Part shown: positions 16,477 to 24,786 of the stretch, one piece after another
Layout of the letters: each line of letters begins with the position of its first letter
How positions within the stretch are numbered: the stretch's first letter is position 1
Source: Halieaceae bacterium
Lineage (GTDB): Bacteria; Pseudomonadota; Gammaproteobacteria; Pseudomonadales; Halieaceae
Length of the DNA: 38,913 nt
Direction of reading: 5' to 3'
NCBI GenBank assembly: GCA_028282105.1
Contig: JANQIO010000246.1
Coordinates: forward strand, 1-38,913
Made by a program: the position numbers and the translations under genes
The notes under the pieces: model-generated
The model's input: the letters and a program-made list of their open reading frames with translations, nothing else
What the model was told of the DNA's origin: nothing
The model's database searches: none

Positions 16477-17292
16477 CTACGGATGGTAGCGCCGTAACAG
16501 GGTTGAGAACAGCGTCTTGAGGAGATCAACGTTTCCGCCGAAGGAACTAATCTTGGTAGGTACCGCACCTTCATTCGGGTAGGTGCGAATGGTTGGGATT
16601 TCTAAGACACTTAGGCCAAGCTGGGACGCTCTTACCGTTAGATAAGCGAGTAACTCGTAGTTTACAAATACATCGCGGAATGGGCATACCCGTGCATCGA
16701 GCAGGTAACGGGAAGAGTAGGCCCGATAGCCCTGGGTGGTATCCGTCAACCACTTACGCGCCGCCAGGCTTAGTATCGGCGCATGGATAAAACGAACGGC
16801 AAACCAGCGAATTAGAGGGGTATTGATACCTCGACCGCCCCTGATAAATCTTGAGGCCTGAACATAATCGACGCCTGCATCAAGCGCCGCGGCGAACCGG
16901 GGAATTGTCTCGACCCCGTCTTTGCCGTTTCCGTCTATCGTTATGACACCCGTGTACCCCGCCTCCAGCACCCAAGCATAGGCCATGCGGAGCTGGGCAG
17001 AGAGCTTTCCCGGGCCTCGCTTCACAAGCAGGGCACTGACGCCGAAGGATTCAAGCAAGCCAGGTTCTGTGGAGCCGTCCGTAGAGCCTCCATCGGCTAT
17101 AACAACATCAACTGCGCTCATATGGCCCTGCTCAGCCATTTGCGCGAGCTGCCGGGTCAACCGCTCGCCTTCGTTAATGACTGGAACGACCAGGCAGTAC
17201 TTGCTGCTTTTCGCACGAATACGGAGGCAATCAAACTCAGGTACGCTCCAGTCGACACGATCAATTCGGCCCGGTTGTAAGTTGTTGCTCAT
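16477..17292 (-). CDS. GT2 glycosyltransferase, polyprenyl-phosphate sugar synthase-like
   Basis: About 271 residues without an obvious membrane helix. GT-A motifs: YCLVVPVINEGERLTRQL, VDVVIADGGSTDGST (metal and nucleotide site), ITIDGNGKDG, which replaces the usual DXD/DADGQ motif, and DTTQGYRAYSSRYL, matching the dolichol-phosphate mannose synthase region. It resembles DPM1/GtrB-type enzymes without their C-terminal helices. ATG 17292 overlaps the preceding stop as ATGA, indicating coupled translation; an upstream in-frame codon at 17316 would add only eight residues. It probably loads a sugar on undecaprenyl phosphate for GtrA to flip. Confidence 0.8.
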   Translation of the reverse strand: MSNNLQPGRIDRVDWSVPEFDCLRIRAKSSKYCLVVPVINEGERLTRQLAQMAEQGHMSAVDVVIADGGSTDGSTEPGLLESFGVSALLVKRGPGKLSAQLRMAYAWVLEAGYTGVITIDGNGKDGVETIPRFAAALDAGVDYVQASRFIRGGRGINTPLIRWFAVRFIHAPILSLAARKWLTDTTQGYRAYSSRYLLDARVCPFRDVFVNYELLAYLTVRASQLGLSVLEIPTIRTYPNEGAVPTKISSFGGNVDLLKTLFSTLLRRYHP

Positions 17293-18113
17293 ACCAGCTC
17301 CGCATCCCCATAGCAACGCGAGGCATAAGCGAGAGCGCGCTCAATATTGGGAAGCGTCGCCTCACCATCGTCCAACATCTCAATCGTCACCACCCGGTCA
17401 GGGCAATGCTTGCGAATAGCTGCAGCCACACCGGCATGTTCGGCGCCATGGTCTCCCAGCACCTTCAGCCCAGGCTCACTGGCATGAATATGCGCGACAA
17501 GCTCAGCACAATCCGCCAATACCATTTCGGGGTCCTCACAGTTTAGCGTCAATGCGCCTACGTCCAATTGCATTCGAATCGCAGGGTGATTTGTCGCGCG
17601 CACGATTTCTGCTGTCGATGCCGCATCAGTCATGAAGTTTGCCCCGTACTGCACAGGGTTCGGCTCGAGACAGATCACGGTGTCGTACTGTATTGCGAAG
17701 TCGCCCAGCCTCCTGAAGAAATCGCAGGCAAGCCCAGAGACTTCCGCATCCTCCAGACCGCTGCGGTCTCTATTACGTGGAGACCCGAAGACAAGATATC
17801 GAGCACCCAGACCGCCTCCCACCCGGCAGACCTGCTGCAGGTACGCCAACATCCGTTCCTGTGTGGCGGCGTCTCCAAAAACGTTCAAACCTTCGGTGCC
17901 AAACAGAAGCGATTGCATGCCAACTATCTCTACGCCTCTGTCAGCCCAGGTTGCCCGCACCCTGGTGATACCGTCGTTGGTCGCATCGGGGATACTGTCA
18001 AAGTACTTACCTGGCGCAACGTCGATCGCATCCGCACCGAATTCAGAGAGCAATTGAGCGACTTCGCCGTCATACTCCGGCGACCAGGCGATGTTCGAAA
18101 TCGAGATACGCAC
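17289..18113 (-). CDS. Sugar phosphate isomerase/epimerase-like TIM barrel protein
   Basis: A 274-residue protein of the xylose-isomerase-like TIM barrel family. Candidate metal ligands at strand ends are Glu150 (ICLEPNP), Asp184 (MQLDVGAL), His210 (AHIHASEP) and Glu245 (VTIEMLD), the usual four-ligand divalent-metal pattern. Members act as isomerases, epimerases, dehydratases or endonucleases, so the substrate cannot be named; an operon with an SDR and an FAD oxidoreductase points to sugar remodelling. GTG start at 18113, five bases after the SDR stop; its stop overlaps the GT2 start. Cytosolic. Confidence 0.8.
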   Translation of the reverse strand: MRISISNIAWSPEYDGEVAQLLSEFGADAIDVAPGKYFDSIPDATNDGITRVRATWADRGVEIVGMQSLLFGTEGLNVFGDAATQERMLAYLQQVCRVGGGLGARYLVFGSPRNRDRSGLEDAEVSGLACDFFRRLGDFAIQYDTVICLEPNPVQYGANFMTDAASTAEIVRATNHPAIRMQLDVGALTLNCEDPEMVLADCAELVAHIHASEPGLKVLGDHGAEHAGVAAAIRKHCPDRVVTIEMLDDGEATLPNIERALAYASRCYGDAELV

Positions 18114-18118
18114 CCTGT

Positions 18119-18898
18119 CTATCGGTCCCGGGGTTCCGACTGCGCGTAGGCGCGAACAGCCTGCAGCGACTCGCGTCGGCTGTATTGGTAATCTCCGGTT
18201 CCCCCCAAAACTTCTGCGTAGATGCTCCGCATATCGTAGGTCGCCGGATTGCCGTCCAGGACATTCTCAAAGCGCATATTGAATCCCTCGACTGCAAGGT
18301 CCGCCACACTCACCGGCTCGGACGTGAGGTGCAGAAGCCGCAGCCCGCAATCAACTGCGCGGGAGATGTCGAAGAACAGATTGATCATCGGGTAAAACTG
18401 GAACACGCCACGCGAATCAATAAGCTGAACATTATTGTCATGCAGAAAATCGTAGATGACGTTCTTCTTCAAACCCGGGCCCACCAGCCCGGGTAAGCGC
18501 ACGATTAGGTGCTCATCAAAACGATCAGCGACGAATCGCTCCAGCAGGCGTCGGTGGAGTCCGTAGCTGTGCAGGCCTACCTCCTCCACAGCACTGTTCT
18601 CATCGACACCCACAGGGCTGAGGAATACATCAACGGTGCTAATAAGTATGAACCTGCGGGTATCCAGTGAATCGAGGCTGGAGATAAGGGTATCGATGTT
18701 GGCGCGGTCGGCTATGGGATCCCGATTGGCAATCCACTTCGCGGCCGGAGCCGCGGCGCAATAAACAGTATCCCAGGACTGCCCACGCAGTTCTGTCATA
18801 TTGTTAGAGCGAAAGTACCCGGCAAACTCCGCCTGCCGCTGTAACATGGAGCCGACGAATCCGCTGTACCCAATCAGGGCGTCTTTATTACTGGCCAT
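18119..18898 (-). CDS. Atypical extended-SDR (NAD-dependent epimerase/dehydratase-like)
   Basis: A 259-residue Rossmann protein, shorter than most sugar epimerases (300-340). It has GYSGFVGS (10-17), the G-X2-G-X2-G cofactor loop, ISTVDVF (86-92) for the active-site Ser/Thr, and LPGLVGPGLKKNVIYDFL in the substrate region. The usual Tyr-X3-Lys is Tyr112-X3-Arg116 (YGLHR), an unusual replacement of the catalytic Lys that could lower or alter activity. Candidate roles are reduction or epimerisation of a nucleotide sugar or free sugar. ATG at 18898 overlaps the GT-C-like gene stop by 11 bases. Confidence 0.75.
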   Translation of the reverse strand: MASNKDALIGYSGFVGSMLQRQAEFAGYFRSNNMTELRGQSWDTVYCAAAPAAKWIANRDPIADRANIDTLISSLDSLDTRRFILISTVDVFLSPVGVDENSAVEEVGLHSYGLHRRLLERFVADRFDEHLIVRLPGLVGPGLKKNVIYDFLHDNNVQLIDSRGVFQFYPMINLFFDISRAVDCGLRLLHLTSEPVSVADLAVEGFNMRFENVLDGNPATYDMRSIYAEVLGGTGDYQYSRRESLQAVRAYAQSEPRDR

Positions 18899-20366
18899 TG
18901 CTGTTACACGCCTTCTCTTGAAAGGAATCGTCCATCACCAGATAAGGCTGCATATACGCCAGGTAGGCCTGCTTCCCCTCCTGGCTCATTCTTGCAAAAT
19001 TCTCTGGCAGCAGCGCCGCCTTCATACCCGTAGTTGCACCATACCGTGCAGCAAAGGTCGGCTGTGAAAGAAAAATAAGAGTGCTATCAGGATGCAGTAT
19101 GTGACACTTCTGAATAGCTTCCAGGAGCCAGGCATTGCGATCAAACTCACCTGCCTGAATGCGCTGGTAGTTGCCCCACGCTGCCTTCCCCAGGTCCGCA
19201 CCGCCGGTGAGCAGGCTTCCAAGCAATGCGACCACCATGATCGCCTGCATTACTGGTCTGGCATCAGGAGAAAACGACAGCGCAACGACGTAGCAGCTCA
19301 ACAGCAGGAATGCTGAGAAGTAGCGCTGGTCGAAGTAACCGGTCAGCAAGTAGGGTGCCAATGAGGCACCCGCCAAAACCAGGGCAAGTCCGCTCCATGC
19401 CAGACGCGTCAGGATCATGTGTCGAGCTGCGAGCGGGACCAGCAGTAGCAGACCTAGTATGGGCGGAAAACTCGACATGGAACTGTACAAGGCGCCAAGC
19501 AGGCCCGGCACATTACCAAAGACGCGCAGTAACCACTGACCTGGCGCGTCGAAGGCTGTCGCGACCGCGCTGGCAGGGTAATCTGTGACAAATGCAGGCG
19601 AGGCCGAGAGTGCCACCCAGCTGTTGTCCGATGCCCAGAATCTACCGAAATGCAGCAGGGAGAACGCTATCCAGGGCGACGCTCCGATAACAAGCCCAGC
19701 GACCCAGCGAGCAGCGTTACGCCTCTGGCTTGGATCCAGCAGAGTCATACCCAGGACGAACAGTATCGACACCACCAGATAATCAAATCTCGTCAACGCA
19801 GCGAGGCCAAGACAAACGCCGCCGAGCAAAGGACGACTGCCCTGATAGCACGTCAGAGCGAGTACTATCCAGAGCAACGCCAAAGGAATAGAGCGGCCAG
19901 CGAACACTTCCGTCATGTACGGCGGCCAGAGCACAAGTCCGGTGCTGATCACGATAGCCGTAAGCGCCGGAACCCCCATACGGATTGCCTGCTGGGCGCT
20001 GAGCAGCCAAACCACCGCCACCAGAAAGACATTCATCCAGATCGCCGCCAGAGGGGAGGCGCCAAATACCTGGTGCAGAAACGCCAGCGCTACCGGATAG
20101 GCAAAGGGGAAGGAGACGGAGTGGGTATCGGACACGTAGCTCCGCCAGGTATTGAAGACGTAAAAATCACCACCGAATATGGTCTGCGCCAATTCGTAGT
20201 ACGCCCAACTGTCTGGGGTAAAAAACGAGATGTTGAGGGCATATGCCGCCATAGCAAACAGCAGCAAAATCGAAAGACTACCGGAAGCCAATATCACCCT
20301 GACCGATAGCGGCGTGCTGCGCGCCTCCAACCATCGATCAAAGGTCTGCAAGTATTCAGCCGGCAT
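18888..20366 (-). CDS. Integral membrane protein, GT-C / ArnT-like
   Basis: About 492 residues with 10-11 predicted helices to residue ~405 and a C-terminal soluble domain of about 85 residues. The loop after helix 1 contains FFTPDSWAYYELAQTIFGGDFYVFN, with an acidic residue where GT-C enzymes keep the catalytic Asp, and YMTEVFAGRSIPLALLW recalls GT39/ArnT-type transferases that move sugars from polyprenyl phosphate in the periplasm. The ATG at 20366 has GAGG six bases upstream and overlaps the FAD oxidoreductase stop by 11 bases; an in-frame TTG at 20393 is less likely. Within the operon it is the probable transferase for the sugar loaded by the GT2 genes and flipped by GtrA. Confidence 0.7.
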   Translation of the reverse strand: MPAEYLQTFDRWLEARSTPLSVRVILASGSLSILLLFAMAAYALNISFFTPDSWAYYELAQTIFGGDFYVFNTWRSYVSDTHSVSFPFAYPVALAFLHQVFGASPLAAIWMNVFLVAVVWLLSAQQAIRMGVPALTAIVISTGLVLWPPYMTEVFAGRSIPLALLWIVLALTCYQGSRPLLGGVCLGLAALTRFDYLVVSILFVLGMTLLDPSQRRNAARWVAGLVIGASPWIAFSLLHFGRFWASDNSWVALSASPAFVTDYPASAVATAFDAPGQWLLRVFGNVPGLLGALYSSMSSFPPILGLLLLVPLAARHMILTRLAWSGLALVLAGASLAPYLLTGYFDQRYFSAFLLLSCYVVALSFSPDARPVMQAIMVVALLGSLLTGGADLGKAAWGNYQRIQAGEFDRNAWLLEAIQKCHILHPDSTLIFLSQPTFAARYGATTGMKAALLPENFARMSQEGKQAYLAYMQPYLVMDDSFQEKACNSNGQ

Positions 20367-21474
20367 GGATGTCCTCGAGCGACAGCTTTTCAATTACGTC
20401 ATATACGTTATCGATCTTTCCACCGAGGATTGAGTAATACCCCGGCATACTGGCACTTTTCTCAAATAGTATGGGCCGGCCATCATTACCTTCGTTTTTT
20501 ACCAGCACAGTCTTTACTTCAAGCAGCGAGTCTTTCTGTGTAGAGTCGACAAGAGTCGGTATGTAACGCGAGGCGTCACGGAGCATGCGATCAACACGGG
20601 AAATCCCCTGGTAGCTCTGTAGCCGCGCGTAGGGATCTTCCCCCGCCCGGTCATACCAAAAAAGGTGCGGCGTATAGCGCACGTGAGACAGAGAATGATA
20701 ACCGCTCGGGGGAAACGGCATTACCGAAAAGTAGGGTCCATCCATGACGGTTACACCAATCGACCGCAGGGCCGGTGGCACCTTAATAATGCCCATTTCT
20801 GCGATCTCATGCTTGAGCTGCACTGAAACGGGTTGCGCGTCGCCACCCACCTGATTGAGACCGCTGTAGGTGCAATTAAAGATATAGCGGGCCCTTAATG
20901 GCTCCAAGCTATCTCCACGGCCGGTCTCCACTACCTCGGCAGTAGTCCCGCCATCAGCGGGCCGGCATGCCACAACACGCTGATTTAACCTTACCTCAAT
21001 CTCCAGGTCCGCAAGCCGCTGCATTGCCCAGGATTGCAGCTGGGCCGCGTTGAAAGCGAACTCTTCAACAGCAAAGACCGCCTCGATCAGCCTATTGTCA
21101 AACAGGTCAAGGTGTTCGCCGGACGCAGGCTCAAGACGGGCGCCAATCTCCTTGCAAAAGCGCTGGAACTGTCGCGCGTTCACTTTAGAACCCTGGCGGG
21201 CTATGGCATACAGCTTGGTGAACCCTGTCTCAACCGCAAACGGAAAATCAGCAACAAATTGGGGCAGGTTCACACGACTCCGGTATGCAGTGACAAAGCT
21301 CCGAGGGTAGTGATACCCATTGTGGATTCGCGCCTGATTATTGAATGACGCGCGCGATAACAGGCGGGACTCACGTTCCAGGATGCAAACGTCTCGCAAC
21401 CCTCTCGTTTCCTTCAGGTAGCACGCGATCGACACCCCAAAGAAACCACCGCCAATGACCAAGGCATCAAACAC
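20356..21474 (-). CDS. FAD-dependent oxidoreductase (DAO family)
   Basis: A 372-residue protein opening FDALVIGGGFFGVSIACYL with the Rossmann FAD-binding motif GGGFFG (8-13) and an acidic residue ending the second strand (ILERE). The rest fits the D-amino-acid-oxidase-like fold, with an ILGGKIDNVYDV segment near the C-terminus as the second FAD contact. Substrate unknown. Sitting between a lipid-sugar transferase and a GT-C-like protein, with an SDR and an isomerase downstream, it may oxidise a sugar or an amino-sugar substituent. GTG start at 21474, three bases after the GT2 stop. Cytosolic. Confidence 0.78.
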   Translation of the reverse strand: MFDALVIGGGFFGVSIACYLKETRGLRDVCILERESRLLSRASFNNQARIHNGYHYPRSFVTAYRSRVNLPQFVADFPFAVETGFTKLYAIARQGSKVNARQFQRFCKEIGARLEPASGEHLDLFDNRLIEAVFAVEEFAFNAAQLQSWAMQRLADLEIEVRLNQRVVACRPADGGTTAEVVETGRGDSLEPLRARYIFNCTYSGLNQVGGDAQPVSVQLKHEIAEMGIIKVPPALRSIGVTVMDGPYFSVMPFPPSGYHSLSHVRYTPHLFWYDRAGEDPYARLQSYQGISRVDRMLRDASRYIPTLVDSTQKDSLLEVKTVLVKNEGNDGRPILFEKSASMPGYYSILGGKIDNVYDVIEKLSLEDIHAG

Positions 21475-21477
21475 GAG

Positions 21478-22512
21478 CTAGGAACTCGAAGCTATCTCGC
21501 CTGCTTCGCCGACAGACTCGGGACTTGAAGCTGCGCTGCCAACCTCCACGTTTAGCCTTTCACGTCGCGTGATGACAGCGCTGGTGAACTCTTCGGAGAC
21601 ATAGTAGTCGGGCGCATTTGAAGCAAGCCTTGCCATATGGATCACGTACTCACCCAGCACAAAAAGCACCAGGGAAAACAGAAAGAACATTCCTGATTGC
21701 TGCAGGGATAGCGTCACCCAACCCGGAGCGACCTCCACCTTCAGCAAGGCCACCGCAACCACGTATATGGAATAGATGACATTGACGACCGCTCCAAACA
21801 GGCAGAGCAGAGTCACAGCACGCATGGGCCCCAAGGTGCTTGACACCAGGATTCTCACGCCTCGATCGATATCCTCAATCAGGCTGCTGCTGCGCTTCCT
21901 TCCAGAGCTTTCATAAAACACCGTAGACTTGCGGAATCCCGACGTCGCCGGCAGCCACGTGTAGGCCAGCCCGGACGCGGAGTGCTGCACCATGTAGTTG
22001 ACCACGGTTCGGCTCAATACTCTGAATACCGGCATTTCCCTGTTCGCGTCAATTCCCAGAAGTCTGCTTACCAGCACGCCGAACACCTTGCGCAGGAAAC
22101 TATAGACTGGCGATTTTTTGGCGGACTGGCTGCCCACGCCAAAGACAACATCCGCCCCCTCGACGGAGGCCTCCAGCAGCTGCGGTAGTGCCTGAAGGTC
22201 ATCGCGCGCGGGATCTACGACTGCCACGTAATCCCCAAGTGCATTCTCCACTCCGGCCCATGCCGCAAGATCTATTTCGACTCTCTTCGCAAGTCGGTAA
22301 ACCTGTAGATTGGGGACACCCTCTTCGCGGCACAGGGACTGGAGAAGCTCGATCGAATGATCCATGGATCCATTGTCGATAACGACGATCTCATGATCTG
22401 CCACACAGCTTTGGGCAATATCGCTGCAGCTTCGCAGGACGCGCTCAAGGTCATCATGAAGGTTATCGGCAACGAGAATGATCGAGAGAAATATTTCGTG
22501 TGGAGTACTCAC
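21478..22512 (-). CDS. GtrB-like GT2 glycosyltransferase with membrane tail
   Basis: A 344-residue protein: GT-A domain (IFLSIILVADNLHDDL, EIVVIDNGSMDHSI, VAVVDPARDD) followed by two predicted helices at about 233-265 and 275-300, the topology of GtrB/DPM-type polyprenyl-phosphate glycosyltransferases. The DXD motif is weak (VDPARDD), so catalytic competence deserves doubt. Residues 318-344 form a Ser/Glu-rich tail. GTG start at 22512 with AGG six bases upstream. First gene of the seven-gene leftward operon. Confidence 0.78.
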   Translation of the reverse strand: MSTPHEIFLSIILVADNLHDDLERVLRSCSDIAQSCVADHEIVVIDNGSMDHSIELLQSLCREEGVPNLQVYRLAKRVEIDLAAWAGVENALGDYVAVVDPARDDLQALPQLLEASVEGADVVFGVGSQSAKKSPVYSFLRKVFGVLVSRLLGIDANREMPVFRVLSRTVVNYMVQHSASGLAYTWLPATSGFRKSTVFYESSGRKRSSSLIEDIDRGVRILVSSTLGPMRAVTLLCLFGAVVNVIYSIYVVAVALLKVEVAPGWVTLSLQQSGMFFLFSLVLFVLGEYVIHMARLASNAPDYYVSEEFTSAVITRRERLNVEVGSAASSPESVGEAGEIASSS

Positions 22513-22994
22513 TGTCTACCTGACCCTTGGATGCTCTATCGCTGCCCGACTAACAATAAGCTAAACGCGAGGTAGCCCAGCGGATGCTGATGTCTCGATT
22601 GAGAGGTTGGGCGAATAGAATGTCTTGTATGCCTGTTGTCTGTGGGCATCCGCTTCTCGAACGGTGCCAGCGTGCCCTTTTCACCGGAGTGCCCTACCTC
22701 TCCGGGCAAGGCCTGGCCGGAATCGGGATGATAGCACAGGCCGCATTTCCTGACCTACGCCAGAACCCCGCGGCGCCCGGCGGATAGCGCCGCTGGTGTG
22801 CGCCGATGGCTTGGCATATATTAAGCCGCTGACAAGGCTCGGCTCTGCCGAGCACCCTCTAGTTGAGAACACGCCTAAACACCCATGCCCAGTGCAAACC
22901 AAAGAAGTGGCGGCCTAACAGGCCTGAACCGAAGCCGGGATGAGTCCGCAAGCAAAGGCTCATCCTGGCACTACCGTCGGAGAGGAGCGTCTCT
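22513..22994. other. Divergent intergenic region, 482 bases, with structured leader
   Basis: Lies between the leftward seven-gene operon and the rightward GtrB-like gene. The left half (22513-22800) shows no convincing gene or promoter. The right half has TATATT at 22817-22822 without a good -35, then hairpins at 22837-22853 (GCTCGG / CCGAGC) and 22912-22924 (GGCCT / AGGCC), and the long hairpin listed next. The ribosome binding region itself (22981-22994) can fold as AGAG / CTCT. Confidence 0.5.
22934..22969 (+). other. Long hairpin in the leader of the GtrB-like gene
   Basis: GCCGGGATGAG (22934-22944) pairs with CTCATCCTGGC (22959-22969) over 11 positions, ten Watson-Crick plus one G-U, around a 14-base loop. 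It ends 25 bases before the GTG start. Two shorter hairpins precede it. This may be a cis-acting RNA element or an attenuator; no T-run follows. It matches no riboswitch class I recognise. Confidence 0.45.
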
Positions 22995-23951
22995 GTGAGG
23001 GTGTATGTTGTCATACCTTGCTTCAAGGTCACGCAGCACATTCAGCAAGTTATTGAGCTTATAGGCGGCGAAGTTCAGGGAATCGTTGTGGTCGATGACT
23101 GTTGCCCTGACGCGTCTGGCGACTATGTCGCCGACAATGTTGAGGATCCCCGGGTGACCGTGCTTCGACACGATAGCAACCAGGGTGTCGGCGGCGCCGT
23201 TATGACGGGTTATCGCCACGCGTTATCAGAGGGAGCGGATATCTGTGTGAAAGTTGACGGGGATGGCCAGATGGACCCACGGTTGATCCCGGGATTGATC
23301 GCTCCTATCGTCAATGGGCTGGCCGACTATGTGAAGGGCAACAGGTTTTTCTCTCTCTCAGACGTCTCCACCATGCCGAAGGCGCGGCTGTTTGGGAATA
23401 CCGCTCTGAGCTTCCTCACCAAGCTGTCCAGCGGCTACTGGAGCATTTTCGACCCCACCAATGGATTCACTGCGATTCACCGGGCAGCACTGGGCACCCT
23501 GCCACTACACAGAATTGACCGCCGCTACTTTTTTGAGACCAGCATGCTTATTGAGCTTGGAGCTGCTCGCGCCAGGGTCGTGGATATGCCAATGAAAGCG
23601 GCCTATGGAGACGAGGTCAGCGGACTCAGGATCAAGGATGTACTGTTGGAGTTTGCCGGAAAACACGCCCGCGCCATTTTCAGGCGCACACTCTACCAGT
23701 ACTATCTTCGGGACTTCTCCCTGGCATCGCTGCACTTGCCACTGGGGATCCTGTTGACAGTGTTTGGGGTCGTATTTGGCGTTTACGCTTGGTCCGTGTC
23801 AGCAGATACGGGGGTGCCCGCGACCACAGGTACGGTGATTCTATCCGCCTTGCCGACTCTGCTGGGCGTGCAATTCATCCTCAGCTTTTTTGCCTTCGAT
23901 ATCGCCAGTGAACCGTCGGTTCCGCTGCAGTCATTTGGAGCAAAGGACTGA
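22995..23951 (+). CDS. GtrB-like GT2 glycosyltransferase
   Basis: A 318-residue protein with full GT-A motifs: VYVVIPCFKVTQHI, GIVVVDDCCPDASGDYV, a glycine-rich SNQGVGGAVMTGYRHAL, the DXD region VKVDGDGQMDP and a FDPTNGFTAIHRAAL block as in DPM1/GtrB. Two predicted helices at about 248-270 and 283-303 anchor it in the inner membrane. It should transfer a sugar from a nucleotide donor to undecaprenyl phosphate. GTG start at 22995 with AGAGGAG about 8 bases upstream. It is alone on the plus strand and converges on the sulfotransferase gene nine bases further on. Confidence 0.85.
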   Translation: MRVYVVIPCFKVTQHIQQVIELIGGEVQGIVVVDDCCPDASGDYVADNVEDPRVTVLRHDSNQGVGGAVMTGYRHALSEGADICVKVDGDGQMDPRLIPGLIAPIVNGLADYVKGNRFFSLSDVSTMPKARLFGNTALSFLTKLSSGYWSIFDPTNGFTAIHRAALGTLPLHRIDRRYFFETSMLIELGAARARVVDMPMKAAYGDEVSGLRIKDVLLEFAGKHARAIFRRTLYQYYLRDFSLASLHLPLGILLTVFGVVFGVYAWSVSADTGVPATTGTVILSALPTLLGVQFILSFFAFDIASEPSVPLQSFGAKD

Positions 23952-23960
23952 ATCGGTTCT

Positions 23961-24761
23961 TCAGCTAGCCTCCGGCGATTCCTGATAGCCCAGGAGCTCA
24001 AGACTGGGAACAAAGTCTGCGCAGGCCGCGAGGGCCTTCGCCAGCTCGACGCTCACAGAGTGCTGACGAGACTCGATTACCGTCGTTCGGGATTCCATGC
24101 TGCCGCCTTTTCCAGCGGCGTTATTGGTAACACTGGTAAAGTCCTTCCACCGCGACTCAAACGCAGGGTCATAGTTGATTTTCAACAGCCCACATAGAGT
24201 TTGCAGGTTTGACGCTGGATTCAGCGTGAACTCTTCGAAGCGAACAAAGCCAATGTCCGCGGCAAGTTCTGCGAAAGCCCTGTAGCCTTTCAAGAAACGG
24301 CGCACATCCAGCTTGTCCTCTATCTCAGGCTGACGCCTCAGGCTCTCCCACTGAGTCACCGGGTGCCTCACGATTGCGGCCTGGTTAAGATCAAAACTTG
24401 ATGCCAGGACCTCCGCGGTTGTTAGCTTATAGCGCGGCTCAGTAACCCAGGGAACGCCCGTGAAATCGAGGTGCGACCAATCCCTGACCACAAGCTGGTC
24501 ACCGCGTGAGCGCACAGAACGATGAATCAATTCAACAGCCTGCAGCCAGTTAAGATCATCCAGCCCGCTGGCTTTGGCCTCTGCCTGTACATCAATGCCC
24601 AGCCAGTCTCGCGCCTGAGCCAGCGGATTCGCCCTGCCACCGTTCGCAAAGGGGTGTATTTCACTGAGCAGCGCAATCCCCTGCATGGCGCCAATGCACC
24701 GCGCTACCAGCGTACCGCCGGCGCGCGCCATATGGTGAATGACGGCGATAGAATCACTCAT
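23961..24761 (-). CDS. Sulfotransferase-like P-loop protein
   Basis: About 266 residues. The N-terminus has IHHMARAGGTLVARCIGAM (8-26), a divergent 5'-phosphosulfate loop, and AIVRHPVTQWESL (129-141) fits the 3'-phosphate site with Arg132 and Ser140. Similarity to proven sulfotransferases is lower than for the gene at 6605-7429, so a related P-loop transferase is possible. I use the ATG at 24761, 25 bases after the OGT-like stop; an in-frame TTG at 24803 would overlap that gene. It probably shares the OGT transcript, suggesting that protein glycosylation and sulfation are linked. Confidence 0.65.
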   Translation of the reverse strand: MSDSIAVIHHMARAGGTLVARCIGAMQGIALLSEIHPFANGGRANPLAQARDWLGIDVQAEAKASGLDDLNWLQAVELIHRSVRSRGDQLVVRDWSHLDFTGVPWVTEPRYKLTTAEVLASSFDLNQAAIVRHPVTQWESLRRQPEIEDKLDVRRFLKGYRAFAELAADIGFVRFEEFTLNPASNLQTLCGLLKINYDPAFESRWKDFTSVTNNAAGKGGSMESRTTVIESRQHSVSVELAKALAACADFVPSLELLGYQESPEAS

Positions 24762-24786
24762 CTGCTTGTTCGTTCGGCATTGGGTG

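Noticed and set aside
22861-22994. Possible c-di-GMP (GEMM) riboswitch in the GtrB-like leader
   Set aside because: The conserved GEMM core and tetraloop-receptor sequences are not present; only generic hairpins are seen.
11093-23951. Acquisition of the glycan block by a mobile element
   Set aside because: No integrase, transposase, attachment-site repeat or tRNA is visible at its borders.
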